The notes under the pieces were generated by a model. That model saw nothing but the letters and a program-made list of their open reading frames with translations. It was not told the origin of the DNA and made no database searches. A stretch of DNA of 64,000 nucleotides. It comes from Cerrena zonata (taxonomy: Eukaryota > Basidiomycota > Agaricomycetes > Polyporales > Cerrenaceae). Below, one piece after another: positions 34,668-46,318 of the stretch (within the stretch, counting starts at the first letter, position 1; each line of letters starts with the position of its first letter). The position numbers and the translations under genes were made by a program. The DNA lies in assembly GCA_038087015.1 (NCBI GenBank), contig JASBNA010000097.1:51001-115000 (forward strand), given 5' to 3'.

Positions 34668-37600
34668 ATCATGTGCCACCACATCTAAGCACTAGTAGAC
34701 TATAGGATTATACATAATCTATATACTGGTATGTAAAACCTGTTGTGCAGATTAAGACCAATAATAATAGAGCTATTAGTATGCTTATATATATATAATC
34801 ATAGATAGCTATGTGACAATCATTATAATAGTCAAGATACTAATATAATGTGTGGTACAGTTATAAAACTCATGAATCTCACTATAGGACTTATAATAAA
34901 AACAAGCCTGATATAATAATAAATACTCTTATTATAAAAATGATTGTGCAGCTATTATTATACAACCAAGTTTAACAATATAATGAAAGCTCACAATATG
35001 TATTATATTATATCTTGCATTTTAGCAGTTATAATGGATATTAGTTGAGATATATGATATATGGACATATTATAACTACAGTCATACATATTTGAGTAGC
35101 ATTCATATTTGAATATGGACAGCTGACAATCAATTATAGGCCTTTGTATGACAGGAATAATAATAGATCTACAGCTTCAAATTGAGCTTCTCAAAATGAT
35201 ATGTGGCTGTGTATTGGTGCCTGGGATCCTTTACTCACCCTCGGCTTTCCTTACATGTTTATATAAGCCCCTATTATTGCCTATTTGGGAAAATGGATTG
35301 CATTAGGGTGGGGGATGGTGCAGAGCTCTAGACTAGGGGTAAGAACATATTCTAGGTATCAAAAGAACAGCACTTAAATGCTGAATCCATATCTAAACCA
35401 CCATGTGAATAGGATAAGAACTGACTGAGTAATAACAGAAATAGTGAGGGGAAATTGAAAAAAGAGAGGTTCTAATTGAAATTGAATTGAATAGAGCAGT
35501 CCAAATATTGAGCAGTAGTTATATGCTGCTCATCTATGCTAGGGAAAGATATATTCCAACCTCAAAGCTATTTGGACAAAAACTGCAAGCTCTATACCTG
35601 GTAATACTCTGGGAAAGCAATATTAGAGGGGTACCCTGGGCTCTCTATAAGGAACCAGTCATTCTCTTCACTATTGGTGATAATAAAGTCAAGATATATA
35701 CTTGGGAAGCTTATATGTCAGTCCTCTTGCTGCACAAATAGTGTTCTAGTACTGGATGGCCAAAAAAACCTCCCTGAGTATTAGGAAGAGCATATATATT
35801 GTATCTTCCATTCTAGTAGATAAAAGATTATGTCCCTCTATTAAAGTCTCACAATATTATTCACCAGGTTCCTTCCAATACTGCTTTATACTAGAGCCAA
35901 TATTGGGTGATAAAAGAGGAGAGAGGAGATAGGGCATGGCTCATATATAGAGCATGTTAGAGTGTGTTTTTACATGTCAGGATTTCTTTTAGACATGTCA
36001 AATAGTCAGGGCATCATATATACAAGTTTCCTTAGTGATAGCATGTGAAATGATAAAGGAGGAGTGAAGATACTCCTGAGAAGGGGATGAGAGAGCAGGT
36101 CTTTATATCTCACCAACCCCTGCACCAGCTAGGTTATGCTTCTGGGTACTTAGTACTATAATATATACTGGATAATATGTGAAGTTACAAAACTCAAAGT
36201 GTAGAGATACCTCTATATATCACTTCTCAATATACCCTTATTTCTGCACTCCAAACCCACATATACCTACTCAGAGGCAGATAGAGTCACATTCAGATAG
36301 AAAAAAAATTACTTTTGGTGGGTTCTAAGATATCCTCCACAATGCTATCCAGCTGCCCTGACCATAGGACATACTTTTTGTTAACACTAGGGTTAGTGTA
36401 CCTAGTTGCAAGTTTCTCTCAAATAGAAATTCTCTAAAACACTTCTTTCTGTATATTATAGGCCATGCTGGAAGTTCTTGCATGGTGGCTAAGTATTCAA
36501 GGAGTACTTGATGTTCCTCATCCAGGCTATCTCTCCTCATGTTATTTGGTATAATACTAAGACTTGTAGGTCCAAAAAGAGGGGTATTTCTGGGTTAGGA
36601 GGAGAGGAGGGATGGGACACAGTTTTGAGGGTCATTTCTAGGCCTGAGGGAAAATGAAGAGACCAAATTGGAACTCCTTAATGAGGCAGTGAGCACAAAG
36701 AAACTGATCATCAACAGGATGTATACAGCCCTTGCAATAGTGACCATAGAAATTGCTTCTTTTTGCCTACCCATCCAAGGTAACAGAGTTATGGAGAACC
36801 AACCACTGGGATTTATGTCAGGTGGCTGTACAAACATCCTGAGGTGGATTGTATCTATGTTTTTATCAGGTGGATTGTCATTAATCCCTTTCCTTGCTAA
36901 GCTATTTGAGTATATATACAGAAGATAGCCTATATTTTGCATTTTGACCACTATATGCAAGGCCCATACATGGTAAATGAATATGTGGCTCTGTGGCATG
37001 AAATATGAGCTTCCCCAGTATATATCTTGACTTTATTATCACCAATAGTGAAGAGAATGGCTGGTTCCTTATAGAGAGCCCAGGGTACCCCTCTAATATT
37101 GCTTTCCCAGAGTATTACCAGGTATAGAGCTTGCAGTTTTTGTCCAAATAGCTTTGAGGTTGGAATATATCTTTCCCTAGCATAGATGAGCAGCATATAA
37201 CTACTGCTCAATATTTGGACTGCTCTATTCAATTCAATTTCAATTAGAACCTCTCTTTTTTCAATTTCCCCTCACTATTTCTGTTATTACTCAGTCAGTT
37301 CTTATCCTATTCACATGGTGGTTTAGATATGGATTCAGCATTTAAGTGCTGTTCTTTTGATACCTAGAATATGTTCTTACCCCTAGTCTAGAGCTCTGCA
37401 CCATCCCCCACCCTAATGCAATCCATTTTCCCAAATAGGCAATAATAGGGGCTTATATAAACATGTAAGGAAAGCCGAGGGTGAGTAAAGGATCCCAGGC
37501 ACCAATACACAGCCACATATCATTTTGAGAAGCTCAATTTGAAGCTGTAGATCTATTATTATTCCTGTCATACAAAGGCCTATAATTGATTGTCAGCTGT

Positions 37601-38052
37601 CCATATTCAAATATGAATGCTACTCAAATATGTATGACTGTAGTTATAATATGTCCATATATCATATATCTCAACTAATATCCATTATAACTGCTAAAAT
37701 GCAAGATATAATATAATACATATTGTGAGCTTTCATTATATTGTTAAACTTGGTTGTATAATAATAGCTGCACAATCATTTTTATAATAAGAGTATTTAT
37801 TATTATATCAGGCTTGTTTTTATTATAAGTCCTATAGTGAGATTCATGAGTTTTATAACTGTACCACACATTATATTAGTATCTTGACTATTATAATGAT
37901 TGTCACATAGCTATCTATGATTATATATATATAAGCATACTAATAGCTCTATTATTATTGGTCTTAATCTGCACAACAGGTTTTACATACCAGTATATAG
38001 ATTATGTATAATCCTATAGTCTACTAGTGCTTAGATGTGGTGGCACATGATG
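34668..38052. mobile_element. Foldback element, copy B
   Basis: The left arm, 34668 to about 35718, is mirrored almost base for base by 38052 back to about 37003. The outermost sequence is CATCATGTGCCACCAC on the left and GTGGTGGCACATGATG on the right. The loop (about 35719-37002) is related to the loop of copy A, for example at TTGTATCTTCYRTTCTA. The two similar open frames (35487-35741 plus, 36951-37232 minus) are the same arm sequence read from both ends and are not evidence of a protein. The outer 540 bp of each arm has no equivalent in copy A. No target duplication is visible. The near identity of the arms stands out in a heavily mutated region. Confidence 0.85.
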
Positions 38053-39667
38053 AGGGTGAGGCTGTATACATATATAAGGACTCATGGCAGACAATATATG
38101 GTTGAAATTCAATCTTGAGTTTTATGAAGTATCATATATGGAGGGTGAAATCACTTTTGAATAGAACTTCAAGAGTTGAGGAGCTCAAAATGCAGCTGAG
38201 TTCAGCAACCTATAAAAGTAGATTGGGCAGCTATAGTTACATTATCTTCACAGGTAGTTCTCTCTTATAATTAGTCTTAGCTGCTTCATGATGTCATTAT
38301 TTTGTCATTTATTGAAGGCCAAACCTTGACAACTTAAACTCATCACAATTGTCCGAAAGTATTTGAACAAGAATAAATGGTAGAATGACTTAAGCTATAT
38401 TTGATAGTATATTGATAGTAATAAAAGACAAACTACTATCAGACTCTTGAACAGCCATACTCCACCTTCTCAATTTTGAGCTCCTTTATGGAATATTGCA
38501 AAAGACCTTTCAACTACTCTACACAGTATGTGTTCTGAGGCAGACCTTTCACTGCAGGAGTGTTATATTGGACTTTATTTGATGCAAATTGTAACCTTTG
38601 TTTATATTCCCAACCTCTGTTGGGGTAAGGGTTGAAGTAAGGGTTGAGGTTTTGGAGCCAGCAAACAAGCATTATAGAATGCCAGTTCTTGACAAGCACT
38701 CAATTCTGTACCACATTGTCTTCTCCTACAGTTGATTCATCAGAGCTCATACTGTCACAGCTCAGTCACTCAAGCATCTTGATTTTGCTAGGGCTATTAG
38801 CTGCAAAAGTCCAGCAATGATGTAGTAGCTGATAAATCAGATATAACTGTCAAGATAGAGATTCATCCTTAGCTGTGAAATGCACATACTGCAAGCTTTC
38901 AAACATTTAATCTTTTTGTTCTCAGAACAGTCTCCTTTCTCTCATCGGAGTTCACTGCAAACCTATATGACTTCTGGAGCTGTTTTAAATAGATGAGAAA
39001 TATCTCTTTTACAATATCCTGGTCACAGAATATATACTTTTAGCTATTGTTAAAGCTTGCAGCAAAAATTCATGCAGCTGACTGATTGTACAGTGAGGTC
39101 AGTTTCTCCTGGAGGTCAGGCCAAGATCTTATCTGAGTGCAACACTCTCCCATATTGGATCAAAATTGCTAACTTCTGTTTCAGTCAGCATAAGTTCCTG
39201 CTTAAAACCACTCTTGTTATCCTTACATTCCATTAGAAGTCTAGTATGCTCTCTAATACTTGCTTGTATATTAGGTCATAGTCTAAGTATATACTAATCA
39301 TATATATTTATATAGAACATACCTCTATAATGCACTTCTCTAAAGAATCAGGCTCCCCTGACTTTATAGTAGGTAGGTTCTGAGAAGCTTCTGTATTCGG
39401 TAGCTTAGAGAGAAGGCAGAAATCTGATCTTGGGATGATAGTATGTAGTTGATGAAGACAGTTGATTTGCTGGTTAAATGAGGACTCAAGGATAGACAGG
39501 CTATCTAAAATTCTGCTGAGCACATATTGAGGTATTACTATGTTCTTAATGAATAGTTATGATAGGAGTTATCTGCCATCTCAAAAATGGGAAGACCTAC
39601 TGATTGAATGGTAGTTGGCACAGGAACTACAGCAGCTTGCTGTGGATCTTCATCACACTGAGCCACC
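38053..39667. other. Unassigned AT-rich sequence
   Basis: No gene is supported. Small minus-strand open frames at 38514-38699 and 39308-39523 lack domains; the second is Ser/Leu/Gln-rich and might be a remnant helical segment. A repeated GGGTAAGGGTTGAAGTAAGGGTTGAGG lies near 38630. Confidence 0.3.
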
Positions 39668-40740
39668 CACTAGGTATAATACAGAATCTTTAAGTATAAA
39701 AGAGCAAAGAAAGATTTTAGAAAAAATCCCAGCTTTTTTACTAGACTTTGCACCCAAAAAAATTAAAAAAGATTCAGAATAGTTGTAAAATCTTTTGTAG
39801 CTAAAGAAGATGAAAAGATTCAGAATCTTTGGTCTTATAAAATTCTTCATCACTAAATAAACTAGTCTATCAGCCTAGAAATTAACTTGTCAACTTACTT
39901 ACTAATAGTCTAATATAGTTATAAGTGAACTAATAAGTATGGTGGTCCATTTGCACTTTTATTTTTTGAAAAAATGAGTCTGCCTGAAAAAAAAATGAGT
40001 TTGATACCCCAAAATAAAAAGTATTGCTTGTTTCTGAAAACTTCTGTTTCTCCCCTCTCCCGAAAACTTACATTCTGAAACAAAAATGTTGATATTATAA
40101 TGACATCATAGTGCTTACATAAGTAACCACATTAGATATACTACTAAATTAGGAATACTAGATAAATAGTCACAAATAATGTATGGTCACCTTGAGACAG
40201 CTGCTTGGGCTCAAGCTAGGTCTTGTAACTCAATCTCACTTTACCACTCTTCTCATTCAATCAGTACATTGCTGATCCCCCACTGTCATTACTGAAACTC
40301 GAACTTACTGCAATCATTATCTCTACTTACTTGTGATGGCCAAGCGATCTCAACAGGCACTCTCTTCTTCTGAGTCAGAGAATGAGGGTTTGAATAGGCT
40401 CCTAAGCCCTCCCTCTCCTCGAAGGCCCACATCCTCTCAAGTCCAATAGTCTGTTGGGAGCTCCTCTGGCATCAGCCGTATTGTACAAGGTTAGAGGGGA
40501 GGTATAACAGTGTGTTTTCTCATCACTTGCTGTTTCTACTGATTCTAATCTTCTCTCATAATAATAAGACCAAGAAATTATTAGCTACAGGTCCATCTCA
40601 ATCAGAGGAGTCTTCTCAATCTTTCTTGATCGGGACTCTTGTAATATTGCCCTATGGAACAGAGGTATATATTAATCCCACTTATATTATCTGTTTCTAG
40701 TTTCTAATTGATTATATGAAACTAGCATGCTCATGCTGAT

Positions 40741-41699
40741 TGTCACGGTCCGTCTCGGAGCGACACAGAGGTCGCTTGGAGGAGAGAGCGAGGGAAGGGT
40801 AGGGATACGAGTCGGCGACTGGTTGGCGACTCAGGACCTGTAATGTAGATAGTCAAATACGAATGGGCTTGGCTTCAACTTATGTGTTGCGCCCTTCTAG
40901 GATACAGCCCTGGATTTCAGAGACAGTGCAAGTCGGGGATGTCGGGGAAGTAGGAAACCTAAGATGCAGACGGAGGTAAGTAGGAACACCGGAATAGTCA
41001 CTAGGATGTTTCGCCGGATTACAGAGTGTCAACTAGGAAGTCCTAGAAGACGAGTGAAGAAAGAGATGTTAAGACAGTGGACTAAACCAAAGTCAAGTCC
41101 TAGTCGGAGGAGTAGGGAATCACACGGAGATTGGAGGTATGAGGACGAATCAAAGTTGAGTTTCATACTAAGGAAATACAGCGAGTGAGACGAGTATTTA
41201 TACTACGAGACTCCTACAAGGAATAGAGGACTTAGAGAAAATACGAAGGGGAGTGATGTGCGAATGGTGTGATAGGGATAGGGTCAGAGTCATAGGACAT
41301 GTGGAAAGGTATGGGAGGAAAGAATACGAGGTAATTAAACAAGAGATAAATGAGAAAGATATTACAGGGCTGATGATCGGAGGCCTATCGGCGATGTCAG
41401 GAAGGGAAGATGCGTGGTAAGGAACTATCTAAAAGAATCAGCTACGATAAGAGACCATGGATCAGATAAAGGCAAAAGGGTAAAAGGATATCAAAGATAA
41501 AGCGGAGGGCGAGTTGGAGGGTCGGGGGTAAATAGAATAAATGGAAGATGGGAGCGTACGAATGTGGACAGATGAAATGACTGTGGGAAGAGCACGTGAG
41601 ATATGGGAGTATCGGGCCGAATTGGAAATCGACTACTGTGGATCGGGTTTAGTAGGGATTGGGTACGTCACGTGATAGGGTTCTAGCATGGTTCTGACA
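40741..41699. mobile_element. Solo LTR with 5-bp target duplication
   Basis: A 959-bp block starts TGTCACGGTCCGTCTCGG and ends TAGCATGGTTCTGACA (terminal TGTCA/TGACA), with CTGAT duplicated at 40736-40740 and 41700-41704. It has no internal coding sequence, as expected for a solo LTR left by LTR-LTR recombination, probably of a Ty3/gypsy or Ty1/copia element. It is rich in CpG and purine-rich on the + strand, in contrast with its decayed surroundings, so it looks younger. It lies in or next to an intron of gene P. Confidence 0.85.
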
Positions 41700-42108
41700 C
41701 TGATCCTATCACCAATCCTATTGGTCGAGCTCTCATCAAACCCCAGACACCAGCCTCCACTGAGCTTCAAGGCCTAGAGAATGTGGGATTCTGTCTCAGA
41801 AATCTGGAGACAGGGATCCAATTCTTTAAGGACTGGACTGCTGAGCAGGTTATGAAGAAGTTGTGTGAACTTCTTCCTCAGACTTTTACTATAATTGACA
41901 ATAATGTTGATATCGAGGACCCTGATCAGCATAAGCCACTATTCTACCTTTGTACCAGGGAACATTCTCGATCCTCTCTTGTTATACTCCCTAGTGGAGA
42001 CTCTCCAACTGGTGCCATCCTCTCTCATCTCTCTGTCGATTCTCATACTGCTTGGTTAAAACAAGTGTTCTATTTTGGTAAATTATCAGCTTTGTAGATT
42101 ATCATATT

Positions 42109-42702
42109 GTGGTGGTAGGCAACTCTCCTTATGCATATGTGATCTTACATAAGTGCTGTTTTTGGCAAGTCGACTTGTTGGCTATTGAGTATAAACTAAA
42201 TCTTGCTCATTATTCATGTATTAGAACTTTCCCTGAATAATTTCTCAATTTGAGTTGAGAAACAGAAACTATATTGTGTTCTGAATGTTTTGCAGACTCA
42301 ATATACAAAAAAATGCGACTGAAGAATGTGATGTTAATAGGCGCTCATTGCTTAATTAGCGTGTCTCGACGTGCCCCTTGTTTTAACCTTTGAGCCATAC
42401 CACACGAGCGGTTTTGGGTGTAAAGCATGTTTTTTAAGAGAAGTAAAAAAATGTTAAGAAAAAAAGTGTCAATTTGTTGCATTTAGGGTCAGTTCCACAC
42501 AGAAACTTACCCAAGGTGACCCATTATTTAAATTCTGCTCTTAACATTTTTAATAGAATATGCTATAACCTTAAGTCGCTGACTTAAAAACCGCGAAAAG
42601 TGAACTCCGAAGGCACATGTAGTTTACCACTTTGAAGCCTTGTATAGTGCTTTAGACTCAGCATCAGTGGAGTTTCAACTGGCGGGGATTGCCTACCACC
42701 AC
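42109..42702. mobile_element. 594-bp TIR element inside an intron of gene P
   Basis: The left end GTGGTGGTAGGCAACTCTCC faces the right end GGGGATTGCCTACCACCAC. The pentamer ATATT is duplicated (42104-42108 and 42703-42707). Excising it restores a 44-bp intron (GTAAATTATC...CTTACTCAG) with exons in frame. It has no coding content. Its interior (about 42300-42660) keeps several CpGs. The terminal TGGTGG matches the first six bases of the large host element. Confidence 0.75.
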
Positions 42703-43455
42703 ATATTGTGACTTACTCAGATATTCTGAAGTTACCTGTTGTGAACTTGAGAGGGTTACCAATGCTTCTGTTAACTACTTTGATTCTCCGTCATCTTTAC
42801 CTGAGCTCTGTCTGAAGAAGAAAGGGAAGCAGGTTGCTCGCCTATCATCTCCGATCATCATTTCAGAATCTGAAGATGATATGCAGAATGTTATAAGTGA
42901 TGATAGCTCTAAAGGCCATTCAACAAAGAGACCTTGTGTACAAGGTAAGCTTGTTTAGTTGAATTTATAAAGAATATTATCTGATATATGTGTACGATAT
43001 AGCATCAACTTGTTCAGTCTCTAATCGGTCTTCATCTATCGCTGCATCACTCAATGACTTCCATCTAACCAATACTGATGATGAAGGGAACAAGGCTAGT
43101 CCCATGCAACTGACCTTCAATCTACCATCTATGACAGCTCAGCCATTTGACTTTGGCTATCATACCTCATTTCATATTGAGGAGAATATGACAGATCTAT
43201 GGAGTACCGAGTCCAAGGTAGCATTCTAAGTTACATTTCCTTCAGTTTGAAGGTAGTATACCCTCCTGTATATATCTACTAATAGTCAGCAGATTGTACA
43301 TATTATTACCTTTCTTGCTATCTGCACCCACTTGGATAAGCAATTTCACACCACTCTCTCAGTTTTCAATGACACTCATGTAGATAATGGTTATGCACAT
43401 GGACCCTAGTCAATATAATCATATATCACATTTTCTAATAGCATACTTTAATGGC

Positions 43456-45808
43456 CTACTTGAATAGCTGGTACTGTTCAATCAGATGTGTTAAAATATC
43501 TAAGGCCCATCCCCATAATACTGCCCAAGGCATCCAAATTTCTAGGGGCAGTTCAACATATAGCTCCTGGCCAGTCCAAGCTCCTGTACATATAGTCTCA
43601 CCTGTCAGATATCCATCATTATCCCATTCTTCAGGATGCAAACCTAGCTCATGTGGGATAAAATTGGTTGTAATGACATGCTGCAAGGTTTCAACAAATG
43701 CCTCTTCAAGCTCTGGGTGAGCAATAAATGGGTTGGCGTAATCAGGAACCTGTACAGGATAGTGATGAAAGTTAGGGGCATTATTCTCAGAGATGATCTT
43801 TTCAAGATCTTCCAGTGAGAACATTTCCCTATCATCACTATCTGAAACAGTATCTGACTCTGAACTGTCAGTCAACTACCCTCAGGGCATCCTAATCATA
43901 ATGTGGTTATGTTTTCACTTTAGAGCCAGATGGAACCTACACCCTGGTCATGCGAAGTAGTATAACTTGGTAGACAGCTATTATATATCTAGTATTAGTG
44001 TAGGTCTAAATTATAGCTAACTAGATAACCATATCGTCAAGCTCTTTAACAATATCTGTATCCTCTGAGTTCCTGAATGCCTTTTTAAAGACTCTATAAA
44101 AGTACTGTGAAAAGGTAACAGCTAACCCTGCTCTTTGAAGTCCATTGCGCGCAAGGGTAGTACCATGTAAATAGTTTTCATGTAGTGCCTAAAGCTTACT
44201 AGTTAGCTTTGCTTTGAGTACCAGTATTGCAACCTACTATTAATGTATTACCACTTCCGCGAACTTCAACTTTGTAGTCAAGATCAACATAGTGACCACC
44301 ATAATTTATGTCATCAGTATGAGCAGCTGGCAAGTCACAGCATGTTGCCCAGTTGAAAGTATAAGGTGCATATTGCTGATCATGGTGACTATGTCTAAAG
44401 TTTAAAGTAAAATTATAAATAGATACCATAGTATAAAATAACTGATTACATACGCTTCATAGTTTTGAGTCACAAAGCCTTCAGGCGGTGCTCACCTGAC
44501 CAATGGAAAAGTAAGCACTTCATTGGCAAAATGAAGAGTGTATCCATGTTCTATTGAATATATTAGCTGATAATATAATTTGACAATGGTAAAACATACC
44601 TGCATTACTAAACAGTGAATCCATCTCAGGCAACTGTTCTGACTCAAGCTTGGAAACAACAGGCTGTGTTATTTCAGCTGGAAGCTTGGCAAGCATAAGT
44701 TGCCATGCAAAGGCAAAAATACCTAATGCTTTCTCATCCTTGTGCTGTTTTTCACCAGGTGAAAGTTCAGTAATCTACTTGAGCTTATTCCAATTATTAT
44801 AAAGACCAAATGTCTGCTTGTTACGCTGACCCCATGTATAGCCCATACCTGTCATATGACTATGGTGACCTGGCTATAATAGCAAAATAAGCTAAAGTTA
44901 ACTATAGATTTATAATATACTTATTCATATAGACTTGCAGTCTTCACATATCTCCGTGATCACCTCATTTACATAGTCAAGTATGGTTTTTCAGCAGCCA
45001 GTTGTGGGAAGATGTAAAACAGCAATCTCAACATAATTTGCTACAAATAATATAAGCAACAAGCAAAATAAAACGTAGTGAGTTACGTACTATCAGGATT
45101 GATAAAAACAACACTCTCATTAGGCTGGACAATATACCATTCTGGATCACCAGAGTTGATGATATACGGCTTGTGTGGACACTGGCTGTAAGCTATAGCA
45201 CAAGCATTCTCATTACCAGCATCACATAGAGGGTGATAGGAGACATATGATGTCTTTGGCTTTTGGCAAAAAACAACTTTAAGACCAAGATTAGTATATG
45301 ACTTTGGTGAAGACAACAGATCAACAAAGTGAACCTAAAAGTGGCCATGTTCTATAATTAGAAATCATAATTGAGATTTGTGAAATCTACTTACAAGAGC
45401 TATTTTGTGATCTCTATGCTGATGACACTGTTTTTTTTGCAACTGTTTTTTCTTATTTACAGCAGAACACAATACTTCAGGCACTAGGCTTTCATGATGC
45501 TGCATAGGCACAGTAAGCTTCTGAAACTATAATTGTGAAAAAATATTGTAAGTATAGCTAATTAGATAATAAGTATATAATTACTACTCACAGTAACAGG
45601 ATTCTCCCTCATTTTTTTTGTAGCACCCTGTTTTGCTTTTGTAACACAAGCTGAGAGTAATATATCTGTTATTAAGCTTGAGGCTAGTGCCTCAAGAAAC
45701 TCAGCATCATTAGCCAGTGCACAAAAGACTAGATAAAATGGTAAGCTATTGATTATGTAAAGATAACAGTATTCACTTACATGCTTGGATAATACTATAT
45801 TTGGTCAT
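43456..45808 (-). pseudogene. Unknown gene in the 6.2-kb element, - strand, with a 2OG-Fe(II) oxygenase-like core (gene Q)
   Basis: The start is at 45808-45806 (MTKYSIIQA, then GTAAGT). Early exons are helical and Lys/Gln-rich (KKKQLQKKQCHQHRDH, about 45420-45470). Then come KVVFCQKPKTSYVSYHPL (about 45220-45275) and INSGDPEWYIVQPNESVVFI (about 45105-45165). Next are GYTWGQRNKQTFGLYNNWN (about 44785-44840) and HGYTLHFANEVLTFPLV (about 44500-44550). The core reads HHDQQYAPYTFNW (about 44350-44390) and AAHTDDINYGGHYVDLDYKV (about 44270-44325). After a 49-bp intron inferred from GTAGGT...CTAAC...TTTAG, it continues with an exon reading LHGTTLARNGLQRAGLAVTF (about 44110-44170). HTD, LHG and the downstream Arg occur in the order of the metal and 2-oxoglutarate ligands of a double-stranded beta-helix dioxygenase. 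The C-terminus (to 43456) is acidic, then globular (EEWDNDGYLTGE). A few stops (for example near 44970 and 44770) suggest decay. Confidence 0.55.
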
Positions 45809-46318
45809 AGTGTACCAGTGAGAAGGTGAGAAGCAACCATAGAAAGCACTAAGCTGGCATCTGTAACAGTGTCACATTATATAACACTATACACTCTCCT
45901 TCCCAATGTAGTCAATGTGACACTTATGTAAGCCTGTCATATGCTTGAGTCACAGAAGTTTGTTTTGGAATGTAAGTTTTCAGGGGGGAAACAGAAGTTT
46001 TCAGAAACAAGCAATACTTTTTATTTTGGAGGTATCAAACTCATATTTTTTTCCGGGCAGACTCATTTTTTTGGGAAATAAAAGTGCAAATAGACCACCA
46101 TAAGTAAGTAGGTTAATAGGCTTATAGATTGAGTGATAAAAGTTTTTATGATATCAAAGATTCTGAATTCTTTCATCTTCTTTAACTGCAAAAGATTTTA
46201 CAACTATTCTAAATTTTTTTCAATTTTTTTGGGTATAAAGTCTAGTAAAAAAGCTGGGATTTTTTCTAAAATCTTTCTTTGCTCTTTTATACTTAAAGAT
46301 TCTGTATTATACCCAGTG

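Larger units (their letters stand above)
40336..43229 (+). pseudogene. Unknown gene in the 6.2-kb element, + strand (gene P)
   Basis: The start at 40336 gives MAKRSQQALSSSESENEGLN, a Ser/Pro-rich, probably disordered N-terminus, broken by TAG at 40447 (where CAG would give Gln). Later exons read EESSQSFLIGTLVILPYGTE (about 40600-40660) and, after an intron now holding a solo LTR, a block from about 41703: PITNPIGRALIKPQ, GFCLRNLETGIQFFKDW, MKKLCELLPQTFTIIDN. That block ends before an intron into which the 594-bp TIR element has inserted. Removing it joins VFYFG to YSEVTCCELERVT in frame. The last exons are Ser/Asp-rich with a nuclear-signal-like KKKGKQVAR and end at 43229. I recall similar unnamed Agaricomycete proteins with a WTxxQVxxxLCxLFP-type segment; the function is unknown. 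It is convergent with the oxygenase-like gene. Confidence 0.55.
39940..46100. mobile_element. 6161-bp TIR element carrying two convergent unknown genes
   Basis: The termini read TGGTGGTCCATTTGCACTTT on the left and, reversed, TGGTGGTCTATTTGCACTTT on the right. Inverted similarity extends about 130 bp (39940 to about 40080 against 45965-46100), including AAGTATTGCTTGTTTCTGAA in both. The host sequence is flanked by TAAGTA on both sides (39934-39939 and 46101-46106); a shorter TA duplication is equally compatible. Inside are a + strand gene (40336-43229) and a - strand gene (43456-45808) converging on each other. None matches a transposase family that I know. Without the LTR and the small TIR element inside, the element would be about 4.6 kb. 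Both genes contain a few stops, so this copy is probably inactive. Confidence 0.85.
39668..46318. mobile_element. Family B miniature element split by a 6.2-kb element
   Basis: The left part (39668-39939) begins CACTAGGTATAATACAG, and the right part (46101-46318) ends TGTATTATACCCAGTG. Together they make one family B copy of about 490 bp, interrupted in the AACTA(A/G)TAAGTA block. The outer triplets (ACC on the left, TCA on the right) do not match, so its own target duplication has been lost or never existed. It gives a minimum nesting order: family B first, then the large element. Confidence 0.85.

Noticed and set aside
35487..37232. Mirror-image open frames on opposite strands
   Set aside because: They are the arms of foldback copy B translated, not genes.
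42830..43230. Possible transposase domain at the 3' end of gene P
   Set aside because: The sequence is Ser/Asp-rich and low in structure, with no catalytic motif.
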